From Campylobacter lari (GTDB lineage Bacteria > Campylobacterota > Campylobacteria > Campylobacterales > Campylobacteraceae): DNA of 64,000 bases. This document shows, piece after piece, positions 56,137 through 64,000 of this stretch. Location of the stretch: NCBI RefSeq assembly GCF_001017575.1, contig NZ_CP011372.1, positions 1,364,001-1,428,000 on the forward strand, written 5' to 3'. The notes under the pieces are model-generated. The model saw only the letters and a program-made list of their open reading frames with translations, was not told the origin of the DNA and ran no database searches. Within the stretch, counting starts at the first letter, position 1. Each line of letters starts with the position of its first letter. Position numbers and translations under genes: made by a program.

Positions 56137-56931
56137 TTATCTTCTCTTATCTAAAATTTTTACTTGCGTTCTTTTGGCTTTTTTCACAAAAGGCACGCCA
56201 CCTTCTTCTTGATATTCTTGTAGGTATTTATCTTCTCTTGAGGCTTCGCCTTTACCAACCTCATGATAAATTCTGCTAAAGTTTAGCGTGTCTTTTTCAT
56301 CTACAAAACCTGGATCTCTATTTTCCTCTCCTACTACCTCGCGGTATTCTTTTCCAAAAATTTTATCTATCTCATACCATTTAGCAAATTCATCACCATG
56401 CAAAGGATAGCTTTTCAAAAAAGGATTTCCATACCAATCATCAGGCATTAAAAGTCTTTTTAAATTCGGATGATTGATGATGAAAATCCCAAACATATCA
56501 TATATTTCTCTCTCACACCAGTTAGCACCCTTAAAAACACTCATAACACTTTGAAGTTTTTCTTTTAAACCAACGAGAGTCTTTACTCTCACTCTTAAAT
56601 TTTTCTCCATATTTAAAAGCTGATAATATACTTCAAAACCTTGTTTTTGAGCAACAAAATCAATCGCACTTGCATCAGTAAAACAACTATAACCTAAATT
56701 TTTAAGCTTGCTAAGAATAGCAACATTATCATCTTTGCTTATCTCAATCACCCAAAAATCAAGCTCTATAAAAGAATTTTTTAACTCAAATTCTTGGTTT
56801 AAGATTTGATGATCACTCTCAAAAACACTATTCTCTGTGCTTAGTTTTTTAGTTGCAGGTGCATGGTAAAATCTATCTTCATAATAATTTTTTAGCTGAG
56901 CATTTTTCTTATCGCTATATTTTCTCATCAT
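56137..56931 (-). CDS. nuoC: NADH-quinone oxidoreductase-type subunit C
   Basis: NuoC is a cytoplasmic peripheral-arm subunit. 264 aa, separate from NuoD (unlike the E. coli fusion). The signature [42 protein letters not shown] region is intact. The first 60 residues are a charged extension ([18 protein letters not shown]). A Lys-rich C-terminal tail follows. Overlaps nuoB by 4 bases. Confidence 0.96.
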   Translation of the reverse strand: MMRKYSDKKNAQLKNYYEDRFYHAPATKKLSTENSVFESDHQILNQEFELKNSFIELDFWVIEISKDDNVAILSKLKNLGYSCFTDASAIDFVAQKQGFEVYYQLLNMEKNLRVRVKTLVGLKEKLQSVMSVFKGANWCEREIYDMFGIFIINHPNLKRLLMPDDWYGNPFLKSYPLHGDEFAKWYEIDKIFGKEYREVVGEENRDPGFVDEKDTLNFSRIYHEVGKGEASREDKYLQEYQEEGGVPFVKKAKRTQVKILDKRR

Positions 56932-57425
56932 ATAAGCCTTTTTGGAGCTATTTTTCTACTTGCTTTTTCTTTACGAATTCTTTTTTGTAAAATCATCAAA
57001 GCAAATTGAAAAGTTTCGGGGCGTGGGGCACAACCTGGCACATAAATATCAACAGGAATGATTCTATCTACCCCTTGAACAGTAGAATAGGTATTAAACA
57101 TACCACCAGTATTTGCACAAGAACCCATAGAAATAACCCATTTAGGATCAGGCATTTGATCATAAAGTCTTCTTGTAAATTCAGCGTGTTTTTTGCTTAA
57201 AGTACCCGCTATAATCATTACTTCAGATTGTCTTGGACTTGCTCTAAAAATCGTTCCAAATCTATCAAAATCATATCTTGCACCACCTGCTGCCATCATT
57301 TCAATAGCACAACAAGCAAGCCCATAAGATAGCGCCCATAAAGAATTACTCCTACCCCATTGCACTAACTTATCAACCGTAGTTAAAACAACTGGCGCAT
57401 TGCTCATTTTTTGATACTCTGCCAT
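56928..57425 (-). CDS. nuoB: NADH-quinone oxidoreductase-type subunit B
   Basis: NuoB binds terminal cluster N2, which reduces the quinone. 165 aa with ligands Cys38-Cys39 ([10 protein letters not shown]), Cys103 (MGSCANTGG) and Cys132 (VPGCAPRPE). Overlaps nuoA by 22 bases. Confidence 0.97.
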   Translation of the reverse strand: MAEYQKMSNAPVVLTTVDKLVQWGRSNSLWALSYGLACCAIEMMAAGGARYDFDRFGTIFRASPRQSEVMIIAGTLSKKHAEFTRRLYDQMPDPKWVISMGSCANTGGMFNTYSTVQGVDRIIPVDIYVPGCAPRPETFQFALMILQKRIRKEKASRKIAPKRLI

Positions 57426-57823
57426 GCGAATGCTCCTTTTTTATAAGCGTATAAAAAACCTATTGCAAGCAATAAAATAAAAATAAATACTTCCACTAAG
57501 GCAAATAAAGATAAGCCGTATTTTGAAAGCTCTGCGGTTAAATCTTTAAAAATCACCGCCCAAGGAAATAAAAACACCACTTCAATATCAAGCAAAATAA
57601 AAATCAAAGCAAAAACAAAAAATTGAGAATTGATTTTATTTGCTTGCTTAGAAGCCATAGGCCCACATTCATAAATTCCGAGTCCGAGTTTTTTTCTATT
57701 ATGAGAGGCGAGTTTGGAGCCTATTTTAGAAGAAATATACACCAAAGTAAAAAATATAACACTTGCGATAACAAGCATTGCAAAGATGCCAAAGTATTGA
57801 TGCTCTATAGTTGCGTGCGTCAT
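57404..57823 (-). CDS. nuoA: NADH-quinone oxidoreductase-type subunit A
   Basis: 139-aa, three-helix subunit A. ATG 57823 is chosen for AAAAGG at 6-base spacing; the frame is open 6 codons more from [43 protein letters not shown] is the conserved loop and helix 2. First gene of the nuo operon. Confidence 0.95.
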   Translation of the reverse strand: MTHATIEHQYFGIFAMLVIASVIFFTLVYISSKIGSKLASHNRKKLGLGIYECGPMASKQANKINSQFFVFALIFILLDIEVVFLFPWAVIFKDLTAELSKYGLSLFALVEVFIFILLLAIGFLYAYKKGAFAWQSIKK

Positions 57824-57856
57824 AATAAACCTTTTATTCAAGCATAATTAAAATTT

Positions 57857-57862
57857 ATTTTA
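57857..57862 (-). promoter_or_regulatory. Probable -10 element for the nuo operon
   Basis: TAAAAT in TTAAAGTAAAATAAA on the minus strand, 34 bases before nuoA. It should drive the whole nuoA-N-pflA run. Confidence 0.45.
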
Positions 57863-57939
57863 CTTTAACTTAGCTATATAAAAACTTATTATCAAAAAAA
57901 TAAATTTTATGATATTTCAAAATGAAACAATTTTTATCT

Positions 57940-58611
57940 TTATTGCAAAAACACTTTTTTATGGCATATATCTTGTAAGATTTTTTCTTGATGAGAAATA
58001 AATATATAAGTAATATCATGCGTTTTTTGAAAAGCATACAAGTAGTTTAAAATTTTATAAGCAGTCACTATATCAAGCGCTGCTGTGATTTCATCTAAAA
58101 TAAGCAATTTTGGCTTTAAAAGCAAAGCTCTAATCAAACCTAATCTTTGACTTTGACCACCACTTAGCTTAGAGGGTTTTAAATTTAAAATATCTTTTTC
58201 AAGCTCAAAAGCATCAAAAAGCTTAAAAAGCTCTTCAAAATCGGGCTTAAGTTTAAAATTTTCATACACATCAAGTAAAAGTCTTTTAGTGCTTTTGTAA
58301 GGATTTAAAGCCAGCTTTTGATCTTGGAAAATATATTGAATTTTTTGGCGTAATTTTCTTTGAGCGTTAAAATCTAAATTTAATATACTTTCATTTTCAA
58401 ACAAAACTTCTCCAGTATTTGCGCGTTCAAGCATACAAAGAATTTTAGCCAAGGTGCTTTTTCCACTACCACTTTCCCCACAAAGCAATAAATTTTCATT
58501 TTGATTTAAAGCAAAACTCACATCTTTAAAAACAAAAATTTCTTCTTCTTTTAAATACCAGTGTTTTTTAAATTTATAAGATTTGCTTAAATTTTTAACT
58601 TCTAAAAACAT
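57940..58611 (-). CDS. nikV: Nickel/oligopeptide-type ABC transporter ATP-binding protein (NikV-like)
   Basis: 223 aa. Walker A GESGSGKST, signature LSGGQSQR and Walker B LLILDEITAALD give the ATPase; it powers the importer with NikW. The start is ambiguous among TTG 58623, ATG 58617 and ATG 58611; 58611 has GAGA at 6-base spacing. Named by recall of the C. jejuni Cj1580c-Cj1584c nickel system beside nuo; the sequence itself shows only an Opp/Nik-family ATPase. Last gene of the operon, overlapping nikW. Confidence 0.85.
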   Translation of the reverse strand: MFLEVKNLSKSYKFKKHWYLKEEEIFVFKDVSFALNQNENLLLCGESGSGKSTLAKILCMLERANTGEVLFENESILNLDFNAQRKLRQKIQYIFQDQKLALNPYKSTKRLLLDVYENFKLKPDFEELFKLFDAFELEKDILNLKPSKLSGGQSQRLGLIRALLLKPKLLILDEITAALDIVTAYKILNYLYAFQKTHDITYIFISHQEKILQDICHKKVFLQ

Positions 58612-59368
58612 TTTCATTCTCAAAATAATTTAACAATTCTTTGGCAAAAATACCTTTTGGATTGTTTAAAAACTCTTTCATAGGCATTTGATAAAGCAAA
58701 GTTTTATCTTCTATGATGGCCACCTCATCGCAAAGCTCTTTGGCTAAATTTATATCATGCGTGATGAAAATGAGATTTTTAAATTGTGCTTTTAACTCTT
58801 TTAAAATAGTGATGATTTTTTCTTCATTAGCCCTATCAAGAGAACTTGTAATCTCATCACACAATAAATACTTAGCTTCGCTTAACAAAGCTAGCGCTAT
58901 TTGAACACGTCTTGCCATACCACCACTTAACTGATATATAAAAGAATGCCACAAAAGATCATGATTTTTAAGTCCTAAACACTCAAAATAATAAAAGGCC
59001 TTTTCTTTAATCTCTTTTGTGCTTAAACTCGTATGAGTTTTTAAAACTATATTAAAATAACTCCCTATATCAACAAGAGGATAAAAACTCCCATAAACAT
59101 CTTGAAAAAGCAAATTTACCTTAGCTCTTAATGCATTTAGCTCTTTTTCTTTTAAATTTAAAATATCTTTTTGATTTATCTGAAATTTTTGTGCATTGAG
59201 TTTATAGTGTTTATCAAAAAGCTTAATCATACTTTTTAAAAGCAAGCTTTTTCCTGCTCCACTTTTACCCATGATAGCCAAAGCTTTGCCATCTTCTAAA
59301 TTAAGATTTACATCCTTTAGTAAGATTTTATCTTTAAAACTAAGGTTAAGATTTGAAATTTCTATCAT
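58595..59368 (-). CDS. nikW: Nickel/oligopeptide-type ABC transporter ATP-binding protein (NikW-like)
   Basis: 257 aa. Walker A GKSGAGKS, signature LSGGMARR and Walker B LLCDEITSSLD. It pairs with NikV in an asymmetric ATPase. Overlaps nikX by 4 bases and nikV by 17. Nickel specificity is inferred from context: Campylobacter needs Ni for hydrogenase, and some C. lari strains also for urease. Confidence 0.87.
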   Translation of the reverse strand: MIEISNLNLSFKDKILLKDVNLNLEDGKALAIMGKSGAGKSLLLKSMIKLFDKHYKLNAQKFQINQKDILNLKEKELNALRAKVNLLFQDVYGSFYPLVDIGSYFNIVLKTHTSLSTKEIKEKAFYYFECLGLKNHDLLWHSFIYQLSGGMARRVQIALALLSEAKYLLCDEITSSLDRANEEKIITILKELKAQFKNLIFITHDINLAKELCDEVAIIEDKTLLYQMPMKEFLNNPKGIFAKELLNYFENENVFRS

Positions 59369-60141
59369 GCTTTAATCTCTTCTTGTAAATCATTGCCCAA
59401 AGCAAGCAAAGGCAAAATAAGCATAAGTATAAAGGCTACTGGAAAAACTATCATCCACCAAAACCCTAAAAACACGGCCTTACTTGCTTCATTTAGCATA
59501 TTTCCTAAACTTGGAGTCCAAAGCTCTACACCCAAACCAAAAAAACTCAAAGTGGCTTCACTTGTAATAGCATGAGCGATATTTAAAACAAAAAGCACAA
59601 AAAGCAAATTCCAACAAGCAGGCAAAAGCTCGCTAAATAAAGCTTTCATCTTGCTAGAACCTAAAATGATAGCATTTTGATAAAACTCAAGTTTTTGAAA
59701 TTTATTAAGCTGAGTATCAAGCACCTTTGCCACAAAAGCAAAATGCCCCAAAGCTATGATAAAAATCATACTCCACAAAGATCCTGCCAAAAAGCTTTGA
59801 AAAAACATAATCACAAGCAAAGAAGGTAGTGCCAAAAGCATATCAATCACCCTAGCGAAAAAAGCATAGGCAAAAAATCTTGTTAAAAACACATAAACAC
59901 AAGCAAAAAGCACACTAAAAAATGCTGCCATTACCCCTACAAATAAAGAAACACGCAAGGCATATAAAATACGCGTAAAAACATCCCTACCAAGTAAATC
60001 TGTGCCAAAAATATGACTTAAATTTGGGGCTATTTTAGCCTTACTTAAATCCACTAAATTTGGATCATAAAAACTTATTAAAGGTGCAAAAAGTGCTAAA
60101 ATAAAACTTAGCAAAATCATCATCACGCAAAACTTACGCAT
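59365..60141 (-). CDS. nikX: Nickel/oligopeptide-type ABC transporter permease (NikX-like)
   Basis: 258 aa from ATG 60141 (AAGG at 7-base spacing), a DppC/NikC-type permease. N-terminal HIFGTDLLGRDVFTRILYALRVSLFVG is the family signature, followed by about five membrane helices and the EATLSFFGLG coupling loop that docks the ATPase. Overlaps the nikY stop by 8 bases. Confidence 0.9.
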   Translation of the reverse strand: MRKFCVMMILLSFILALFAPLISFYDPNLVDLSKAKIAPNLSHIFGTDLLGRDVFTRILYALRVSLFVGVMAAFFSVLFACVYVFLTRFFAYAFFARVIDMLLALPSLLVIMFFQSFLAGSLWSMIFIIALGHFAFVAKVLDTQLNKFQKLEFYQNAIILGSSKMKALFSELLPACWNLLFVLFVLNIAHAITSEATLSFFGLGVELWTPSLGNMLNEASKAVFLGFWWMIVFPVAFILMLILPLLALGNDLQEEIKA

Positions 60142-61099
60142 TAGCAAACCTTGGATTAATCATCTTACAAATTATTTCTACGATCAAATTTACAAGCACC
60201 ACCACTAAAATGCTAAAAATCACCACAGCCAAAACCACAGGATAGTCTTTAAACAATATGCTTTTAATTACCAAATTTCCCACACCCTCATAAGAAAACA
60301 CACTTTCTACTATATAAGTTCCCATTAAAAAACTCACAAAAGAAGCACCAAAATACGCAAGTATAGAACCAAAAGCATCTTTTAACACAAAGTGCAAATA
60401 AATTCTTGTTTTGCTAAGCCCTCTTGCAAAAGCACTTTCTATAAAGCTTTGATTTAAACTATCAATCAAACTTGTCCTTATAAAACGCACAAAAACAGCT
60501 AAATGCGAAAGCACTAAAGCACATACTGGTAAAAACAAATGCCACAAACGATTAAACACATCATCTTCAAAACCAATATCAGCAATAGCCGAACTTGGAA
60601 AAAGCTTAAAAAATACAGCAAAAACTAAAATAAGCATTAATGATAAAGAAAAAGCAGGCAATGCAAAAAAACTCATCGTTAAAAAAGTGATAAATTTATC
60701 TAAAAAGCTATCTTTATAAAGAACACAAAAAAGTGCTAAAACCAAAGATAACACAAAAAGTATAAAAAAAGCTAAACTCCCCAGTATGATGGTATAAGGA
60801 AGCTTTTCTTTTAAAATTTCACTAACTTTTTCTCCGCTGATTAAAGAGTAGGAAAAGTCGCCTTTTAAGGCATTAAAAAGCCAATTTTCATACTGCTCTA
60901 ATAAGGGCTTGTCTAAATTTAAATTACGCTCGATTTCTTCTTTTATTTTAATACTAGTTCCTTGAGGCACACTAGCAAAAACCACACTTCCTTTAGCATG
61001 ATAAATCATCACAAAGCATAAAAAACTTGCAAAAATCATCAAAAAAAACGCCCATAAAAGGCGTTTAAAAATGAGTTTTAACACTAATTTTTGCTCCAC
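60134..61099 (-). CDS. nikY: Nickel/oligopeptide-type ABC transporter permease (NikY-like)
   Basis: 321 aa, a DppB/NikB-type permease with about six helices. LDKPLLEQYENWLFNALKGDFSYSL and the coupling loop FIESAFARGLSKTRIYLHFVLKDA match the family. The start ATG 61099 overlaps the nikZ stop by 16 bases. Codons 12-19 encode KRLLWAFF through a GC-rich inverted repeat and a run of eight T, a terminator-like structure inside the gene (61041-61066). Confidence 0.9.
   Translation of the reverse strand: MEQKLVLKLIFKRLLWAFFLMIFASFLCFVMIYHAKGSVVFASVPQGTSIKIKEEIERNLNLDKPLLEQYENWLFNALKGDFSYSLISGEKVSEILKEKLPYTIILGSLAFFILFVLSLVLALFCVLYKDSFLDKFITFLTMSFFALPAFSLSLMLILVFAVFFKLFPSSAIADIGFEDDVFNRLWHLFLPVCALVLSHLAVFVRFIRTSLIDSLNQSFIESAFARGLSKTRIYLHFVLKDAFGSILAYFGASFVSFLMGTYIVESVFSYEGVGNLVIKSILFKDYPVVLAVVIFSILVVVLVNLIVEIICKMINPRFANA
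61041..61066 (-). terminator. Terminator-like hairpin inside the 5' end of nikY
   Basis: On the minus strand AAACGCC and GGCGTTT pair over 7 bp around loop TTTTATG, and the 3' arm runs into eight consecutive T. It begins 18 bases after the nikZ stop. It has all parts of a rho-independent terminator, yet lies in coding sequence, so it probably reduces read-through from nikZ to nikYXWV. Confidence 0.65.
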
Positions 61100-62619
61100 T
61101 CATAAGCATTCCAAGTAAAACCTACCCCATGGTGACCTAAAATGTGAGGTTTTATACCTTGGATATTTTTAGCAAAAACTAAAGGATAATCAATATAAGC
61201 TATAAATAAAAATGCAGGATCTTTATATAAAGCATCAATAAATTCTTTATAGTGTTTTTTTCTTTCATTTACATCAAGCGAATTTCTAGCCTTTGTTAAA
61301 GCCTCATCAACTTTAGCATTTTGATAATGACCAAAATTCCATCCACTTGAGTTTAAAGCACTATCTTGAGAGCTTGCAAAAACTCTAAATGTATGAAAAT
61401 CAGGATCATAAGGACTACCCCAACCCACTAAAAAGCTATCAATTTTCGTATAATCAAAACTTCCACTTGGCTTAGCTACCGCTTTTGCTTTTATGCCAAG
61501 CTTTAAAAACTCACTTTGCAAGATATTTACCAAAGCCACTCTTAGTGGATCTTCACTCATAGCATACATTTCAAAGCTAAATTCTTTGCCATTTTTTTCT
61601 AAAATTCCATTCTTATTTTTCACAAAGCCCGCTTTTGCTAAAAGCTCATTTGCTTTTTTTACATCATAAGCATAGCTTGCAAATTCTTTAGGATTTGCCC
61701 ATGATTTTTCTAAAGGATGATTTGCTACCTTTCCAAAAGAATGCAAAAGTGAATTTATAATAGCTTGTTTATCAATAGCATAATTTAGCGCTAAACGCAC
61801 ATTTTGATCTTTTAAAAACTCATGGTTAAGATTAAACATCAAAGCACGGTAATCAGCCGAAGGTTCTATAAGCATTTTAAAGTTTTTATCATTTTCAAAA
61901 TTTGAAGCTAGGGCAAAATCAACCAAAGCTACATCAATAGAACCATTTTTAAGCTCAATTGCGCTAATACTTGGATCTTTAATGTGTTTTAGTATGAGTT
62001 TTGGTGTTTTTACCTTAGCTAAATGATAATTTTCATTTGCTTCTAAGATCATGTATTGACCTTGTTTCCATTGCTTTAGCTTATAAGATCCTGTTCCTAT
62101 AGGCATTTGATTAAATTTAGTGGTGTTTAAATTTTCTTTTTCAAGCAAGTGTTTTGGTAAAATCCCTACACTCAAAGCGTCTAAAAATGCAGGAAAAGGC
62201 TTTGAAAGTGTGATAGACAAGTGATAATCATCGATGATTTTTACTTCCTTAACCGCATCAAAATTTACTTTTGAAGGTGAATTTAGCTTCTCATCTTTTA
62301 AAGCATTTATACTAAATTCCACATCTTTAGCACTAAATTTAGCCCCATCATGCCATAACACATCATCTCTTAAAGTAAATTCATAAACAAGCCCATCCTT
62401 GCTAACTTTCCAAGAACTAGCAAGATCAGGCGCTAAGTTCATATTCTCATCAAAGCGTGTAAGCCCTGAAAACACAAGAGCAATCGCCACATCGTGATCT
62501 TCACTAAAAAGAGGATTAATACGCTCTGGTTCATTCTCCACTGCTATAACAATCGTATCTTTTGGCGTAGCAGCAAAAAGATTTAAAGCACAAAAAAGCA
62601 TTAAAAAAAATCGCAACAT
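61084..62619 (-). CDS. nikZ: Nickel/oligopeptide-type periplasmic binding protein (NikZ-like)
   Basis: 511 aa SBP_bac_5 family. Signal peptide about 1-17 (ends NLFAATPKD). Lobe signatures: IAVENEPERINPLFSEDHDVA, LAPDLASSWKVSKDGLVYEFTLRDDVLWHDG, VRLALNYAIDKQAII. Members bind dipeptides, heme or chelated nickel; the C. jejuni protein at this locus is known for nickel. The residues that contact the metal chelate cannot be judged here. First in the operon, TATAAT 31 bases upstream, and followed directly by the nikY hairpin. Confidence 0.9.
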   Translation of the reverse strand: MLRFFLMLFCALNLFAATPKDTIVIAVENEPERINPLFSEDHDVAIALVFSGLTRFDENMNLAPDLASSWKVSKDGLVYEFTLRDDVLWHDGAKFSAKDVEFSINALKDEKLNSPSKVNFDAVKEVKIIDDYHLSITLSKPFPAFLDALSVGILPKHLLEKENLNTTKFNQMPIGTGSYKLKQWKQGQYMILEANENYHLAKVKTPKLILKHIKDPSISAIELKNGSIDVALVDFALASNFENDKNFKMLIEPSADYRALMFNLNHEFLKDQNVRLALNYAIDKQAIINSLLHSFGKVANHPLEKSWANPKEFASYAYDVKKANELLAKAGFVKNKNGILEKNGKEFSFEMYAMSEDPLRVALVNILQSEFLKLGIKAKAVAKPSGSFDYTKIDSFLVGWGSPYDPDFHTFRVFASSQDSALNSSGWNFGHYQNAKVDEALTKARNSLDVNERKKHYKEFIDALYKDPAFLFIAYIDYPLVFAKNIQGIKPHILGHHGVGFTWNAYEWSKN

Positions 62620-62649
62620 AATTTTCCTTTCTTTTGAAATAAATTTTAA

Positions 62650-62655
62650 TTATAG
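62650..62655 (-). promoter_or_regulatory. Probable -10 element for nikZYXWV
   Basis: TATAAT in TACTATAATTAAAAT on the minus strand, 31 bases before nikZ, in the 41-base gap after the BCCT gene. Ribosome binding site AAAGGAAAA. No clear NikR palindrome seen. Confidence 0.55.
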
Positions 62656-62660
62656 TATTT

Positions 62661-64000
62661 TTAATCATAAGCTTTAGTAAAAATTTCATTTTTATCATCA
62701 AATAAAAGTTGCAAATACCTCTCATATTGCTTTAGTATATCTACGATGATTTCTTGTTCATTTAAATACTCTATATTATAACCATTACGCGAATCAGCAA
62801 AGAAAGTCTGTGGCTCAAAAATAAATTCTTTAGAATAAGTTGGCATAAATTTATCATCGATTATGCTTTGACTTGCTTGTTTTTTTACCACTTGCACTCC
62901 ATAGATAAAATCTTTTGCAAATTCTTTTTTTATAATCAAACTTATGCTTGATTTTTCTTGAACAATTTGTGTTTTTAAGCCATAGTTTTTTAGACTTTGA
63001 TCAAGCAACTCCATAGCATTTTTAACTTTAGTATTTAAGAAATTTTGTATGTCTTGTTCTTTACTTTGTTTTAAAATTCTAGCTAGTCTTTCTTGCCAAA
63101 ATTCCCCTGAAAAATACACACTACTTTGACTAAGCTTAGTTAAAGAGTAATTTACATCTACGATTAAACCTTTAAGCAGTGAAAAACACATCAAGCAAAG
63201 CAAAAAAGCAAAAGGTAAGGCCACTATCATAGTGATACTTAAAATCGCTCCCAAACCACCTGAATACAGCAAAGAAGTAGCTAAAAGTGCAAGTATAAAA
63301 CCCCAAAGGATATTTTGCCATTTATATGGCTCATGAGCTCCGCCACTGCTTAAAGAATTTAACACAAATATCCCGCTATCTGCTGAAGTGATAAAAAACA
63401 AAGCTAAAACCAAAAGCGCAAGCAAAGAGCTAAAATAAGAAAAAGAAAAATTTTGTAAAAAATAAAAAAGCAAACTTTCAGGTGCTGAAGTAAAAGGACT
63501 TAAGATATCATTGAAATTTAAAGCACTATTACCAAAAATGCTAAACCAAAGTATATTAAAACTAGTAGGCACCACAAGCACACCAAAGATAAATTCCCTT
63601 ATCGTTCTACCGCGAGAAATTTTAGCGATGAAAAAGCCCACAAAAGGCGCCCAACTAAGCCACCAAGCCCAATAATAAATAGTCCAGTTATTAAACCACT
63701 CTATATGTTCTTTTTCATAATAATAAGTCTTAAAACTCAAAGAAATTAAATTTTGCAAATAATTGCCAATATTAGAGCTAAATTGCGAAAGAATTTGAAT
63801 GGTGTTGGTTGAAAAAAGCACAAAAAGCATTAAACACACCGCAAAAACCAAATTTGCCTCGCTTAAAATTTTTAAGCCCTTTGTCAAACCGCTAATCGAT
63901 GAAAGCGTAGCTAAAGAAATGATGATGATTATAATCACGCTTTGTTCTAAAAAGCTTTGCTCGTTTAAAATACCTAAATTTAAAAAGCCAGCATTAAGCT
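62661..64000 (-). CDS. betT: BetT-like BCCT transporter (3' part; runs off the window)
   Basis: 445 residues up to the stop; the start lies beyond base 64000, and the frame stays open to the edge. BCCT transporters import choline, betaine or carnitine for osmoprotection. The family signature YYWAWWLSWAPFVGFFIAKI followed by SRGRT is present, as is FFITSADSGIFV. After the last helix a cytoplasmic tail of about 190 residues contains WQERLARIL, DFIYGVQVV and ILKQYERYLQLL, matching the long tail of E. coli BetT by eye. That tail type senses osmotic state. I infer a choline importer; betaine cannot be excluded. Confidence 0.88.
   Translation of the reverse strand, partial: LNAGFLNLGILNEQSFLEQSVIIIIIISLATLSSISGLTKGLKILSEANLVFAVCLMLFVLFSTNTIQILSQFSSNIGNYLQNLISLSFKTYYYEKEHIEWFNNWTIYYWAWWLSWAPFVGFFIAKISRGRTIREFIFGVLVVPTSFNILWFSIFGNSALNFNDILSPFTSAPESLLFYFLQNFSFSYFSSLLALLVLALFFITSADSGIFVLNSLSSGGAHEPYKWQNILWGFILALLATSLLYSGGLGAILSITMIVALPFAFLLCLMCFSLLKGLIVDVNYSLTKLSQSSVYFSGEFWQERLARILKQSKEQDIQNFLNTKVKNAMELLDQSLKNYGLKTQIVQEKSSISLIIKKEFAKDFIYGVQVVKKQASQSIIDDKFMPTYSKEFIFEPQTFFADSRNGYNIEYLNEQEIIVDILKQYERYLQLLFDDKNEIFTKAYD

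Noticed and set aside
57913..57927. Palindrome TTTCAAAATGAAA between nikV and nuoA as terminator or operator
   Set aside because: The stem is 5 bp, all A/T but one pair, with no adjacent T run; chance is likely in such AT-rich sequence.
61041..61048. A8 run as a phase-variable tract
   Set aside because: Campylobacter contingency loci are mostly poly-G/C; no poly-G/C tract of 8 or more was seen, and this run fits the terminator-like hairpin.
1..64000. tRNA, rRNA, CRISPR array, prophage or insertion sequence
   Set aside because: Gaps are all under about 200 bases and none holds cloverleaf, repeat-spacer or transposase features.

Overview
The window is AT-rich, gene-dense DNA from an epsilonproteobacterium (Campylobacterota). 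Gene content and order point to a thermotolerant Campylobacter, most likely the C. lari group. The supporting genes are a cytolethal distending toxin locus, an intrinsic OXA-type class D beta-lactamase beside the biotin genes, a nuo operon without nuoE/nuoF, pflA behind nuoN, and a NikZYXWV-type nickel importer. Names such as Cj0152c refer to C. jejuni gene order as I remember it; nothing was searched. I see no rRNA, tRNA, CRISPR, insertion sequence or prophage, and no gene-free stretch longer than about 200 bases.

Region by region. (1) 1-1421, minus: cdtA and the first 204 codons of cdtB. (2) 1557-4173, plus: surE, tcdA-like, a GNAT acetyltransferase and blaOXA, all overlapping. (3) 4147-8519: biotin genes bioC, bioG, bioF (minus), bioA (plus), bioD (minus). 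(4) 8527-9188, minus: a paired small multidrug resistance exporter. (5) 9253-12470: a dCache chemoreceptor divergent from an exported isoaspartyl peptidase/asparaginase. (6) 12471-16153, minus: carB and a half-size YrdC protein. (7) 16240-20463, minus: fabZ-lpxA-clpX-mreB-mreC, linking lipid A/fatty acid synthesis, proteolysis and cell shape. (8) 20532-22263, minus: tautomerase, bcp, queH. (9) 22361-25440, plus: ilvE, an SPFH protein and two related small membrane proteins. (10) 25444-29310, minus: purF-dapB, a PepSY-like periplasmic protein, trxB, trxA. (11) 29361-35554, minus: rpmE, rsmI, a SpoU methyltransferase, a RodZ-like protein, a periplasmic protein, an alaC-like aminotransferase, hom, yraN. 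(12) 35632-41095, minus: mqnP/ubiA, two unknown genes, moaA, queE, queD, a small lipoprotein, a membrane protein, rsmE. (13) 41165-42040, plus: miaA. (14) 42031-57823, minus: the nuoA-N operon and pflA. (15) 57940-62619, minus: the nickel/oligopeptide-type ABC importer. (16) 62661-64000, minus: a BetT-like BCCT transporter, cut by the window end.

The genes show extreme compaction. Stop/start overlaps of 1-30 bases are the rule and several convergent gene pairs overlap at their 3' ends. Sigma70-type -10 hexamers (TATAAT or TAAAAT) lie about 25-50 bases before the first gene of most operons. The clearest regulatory structures are a terminator after trxA, a hairpin that buries the ribosome binding site of the PepSY-like gene, and a terminator-like hairpin with a T8 run inside the first codons of nikY, just after nikZ. 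The last would favour extra binding protein over permease.

Most of the window is ordinary core genome. The points most worth a second look are the nikY attenuator, the probable RodZ homologue, the two NuoE/NuoF replacement subunits, the beta-lactamase motif change and its promoterless position, and the BetT-like osmolyte transporter.
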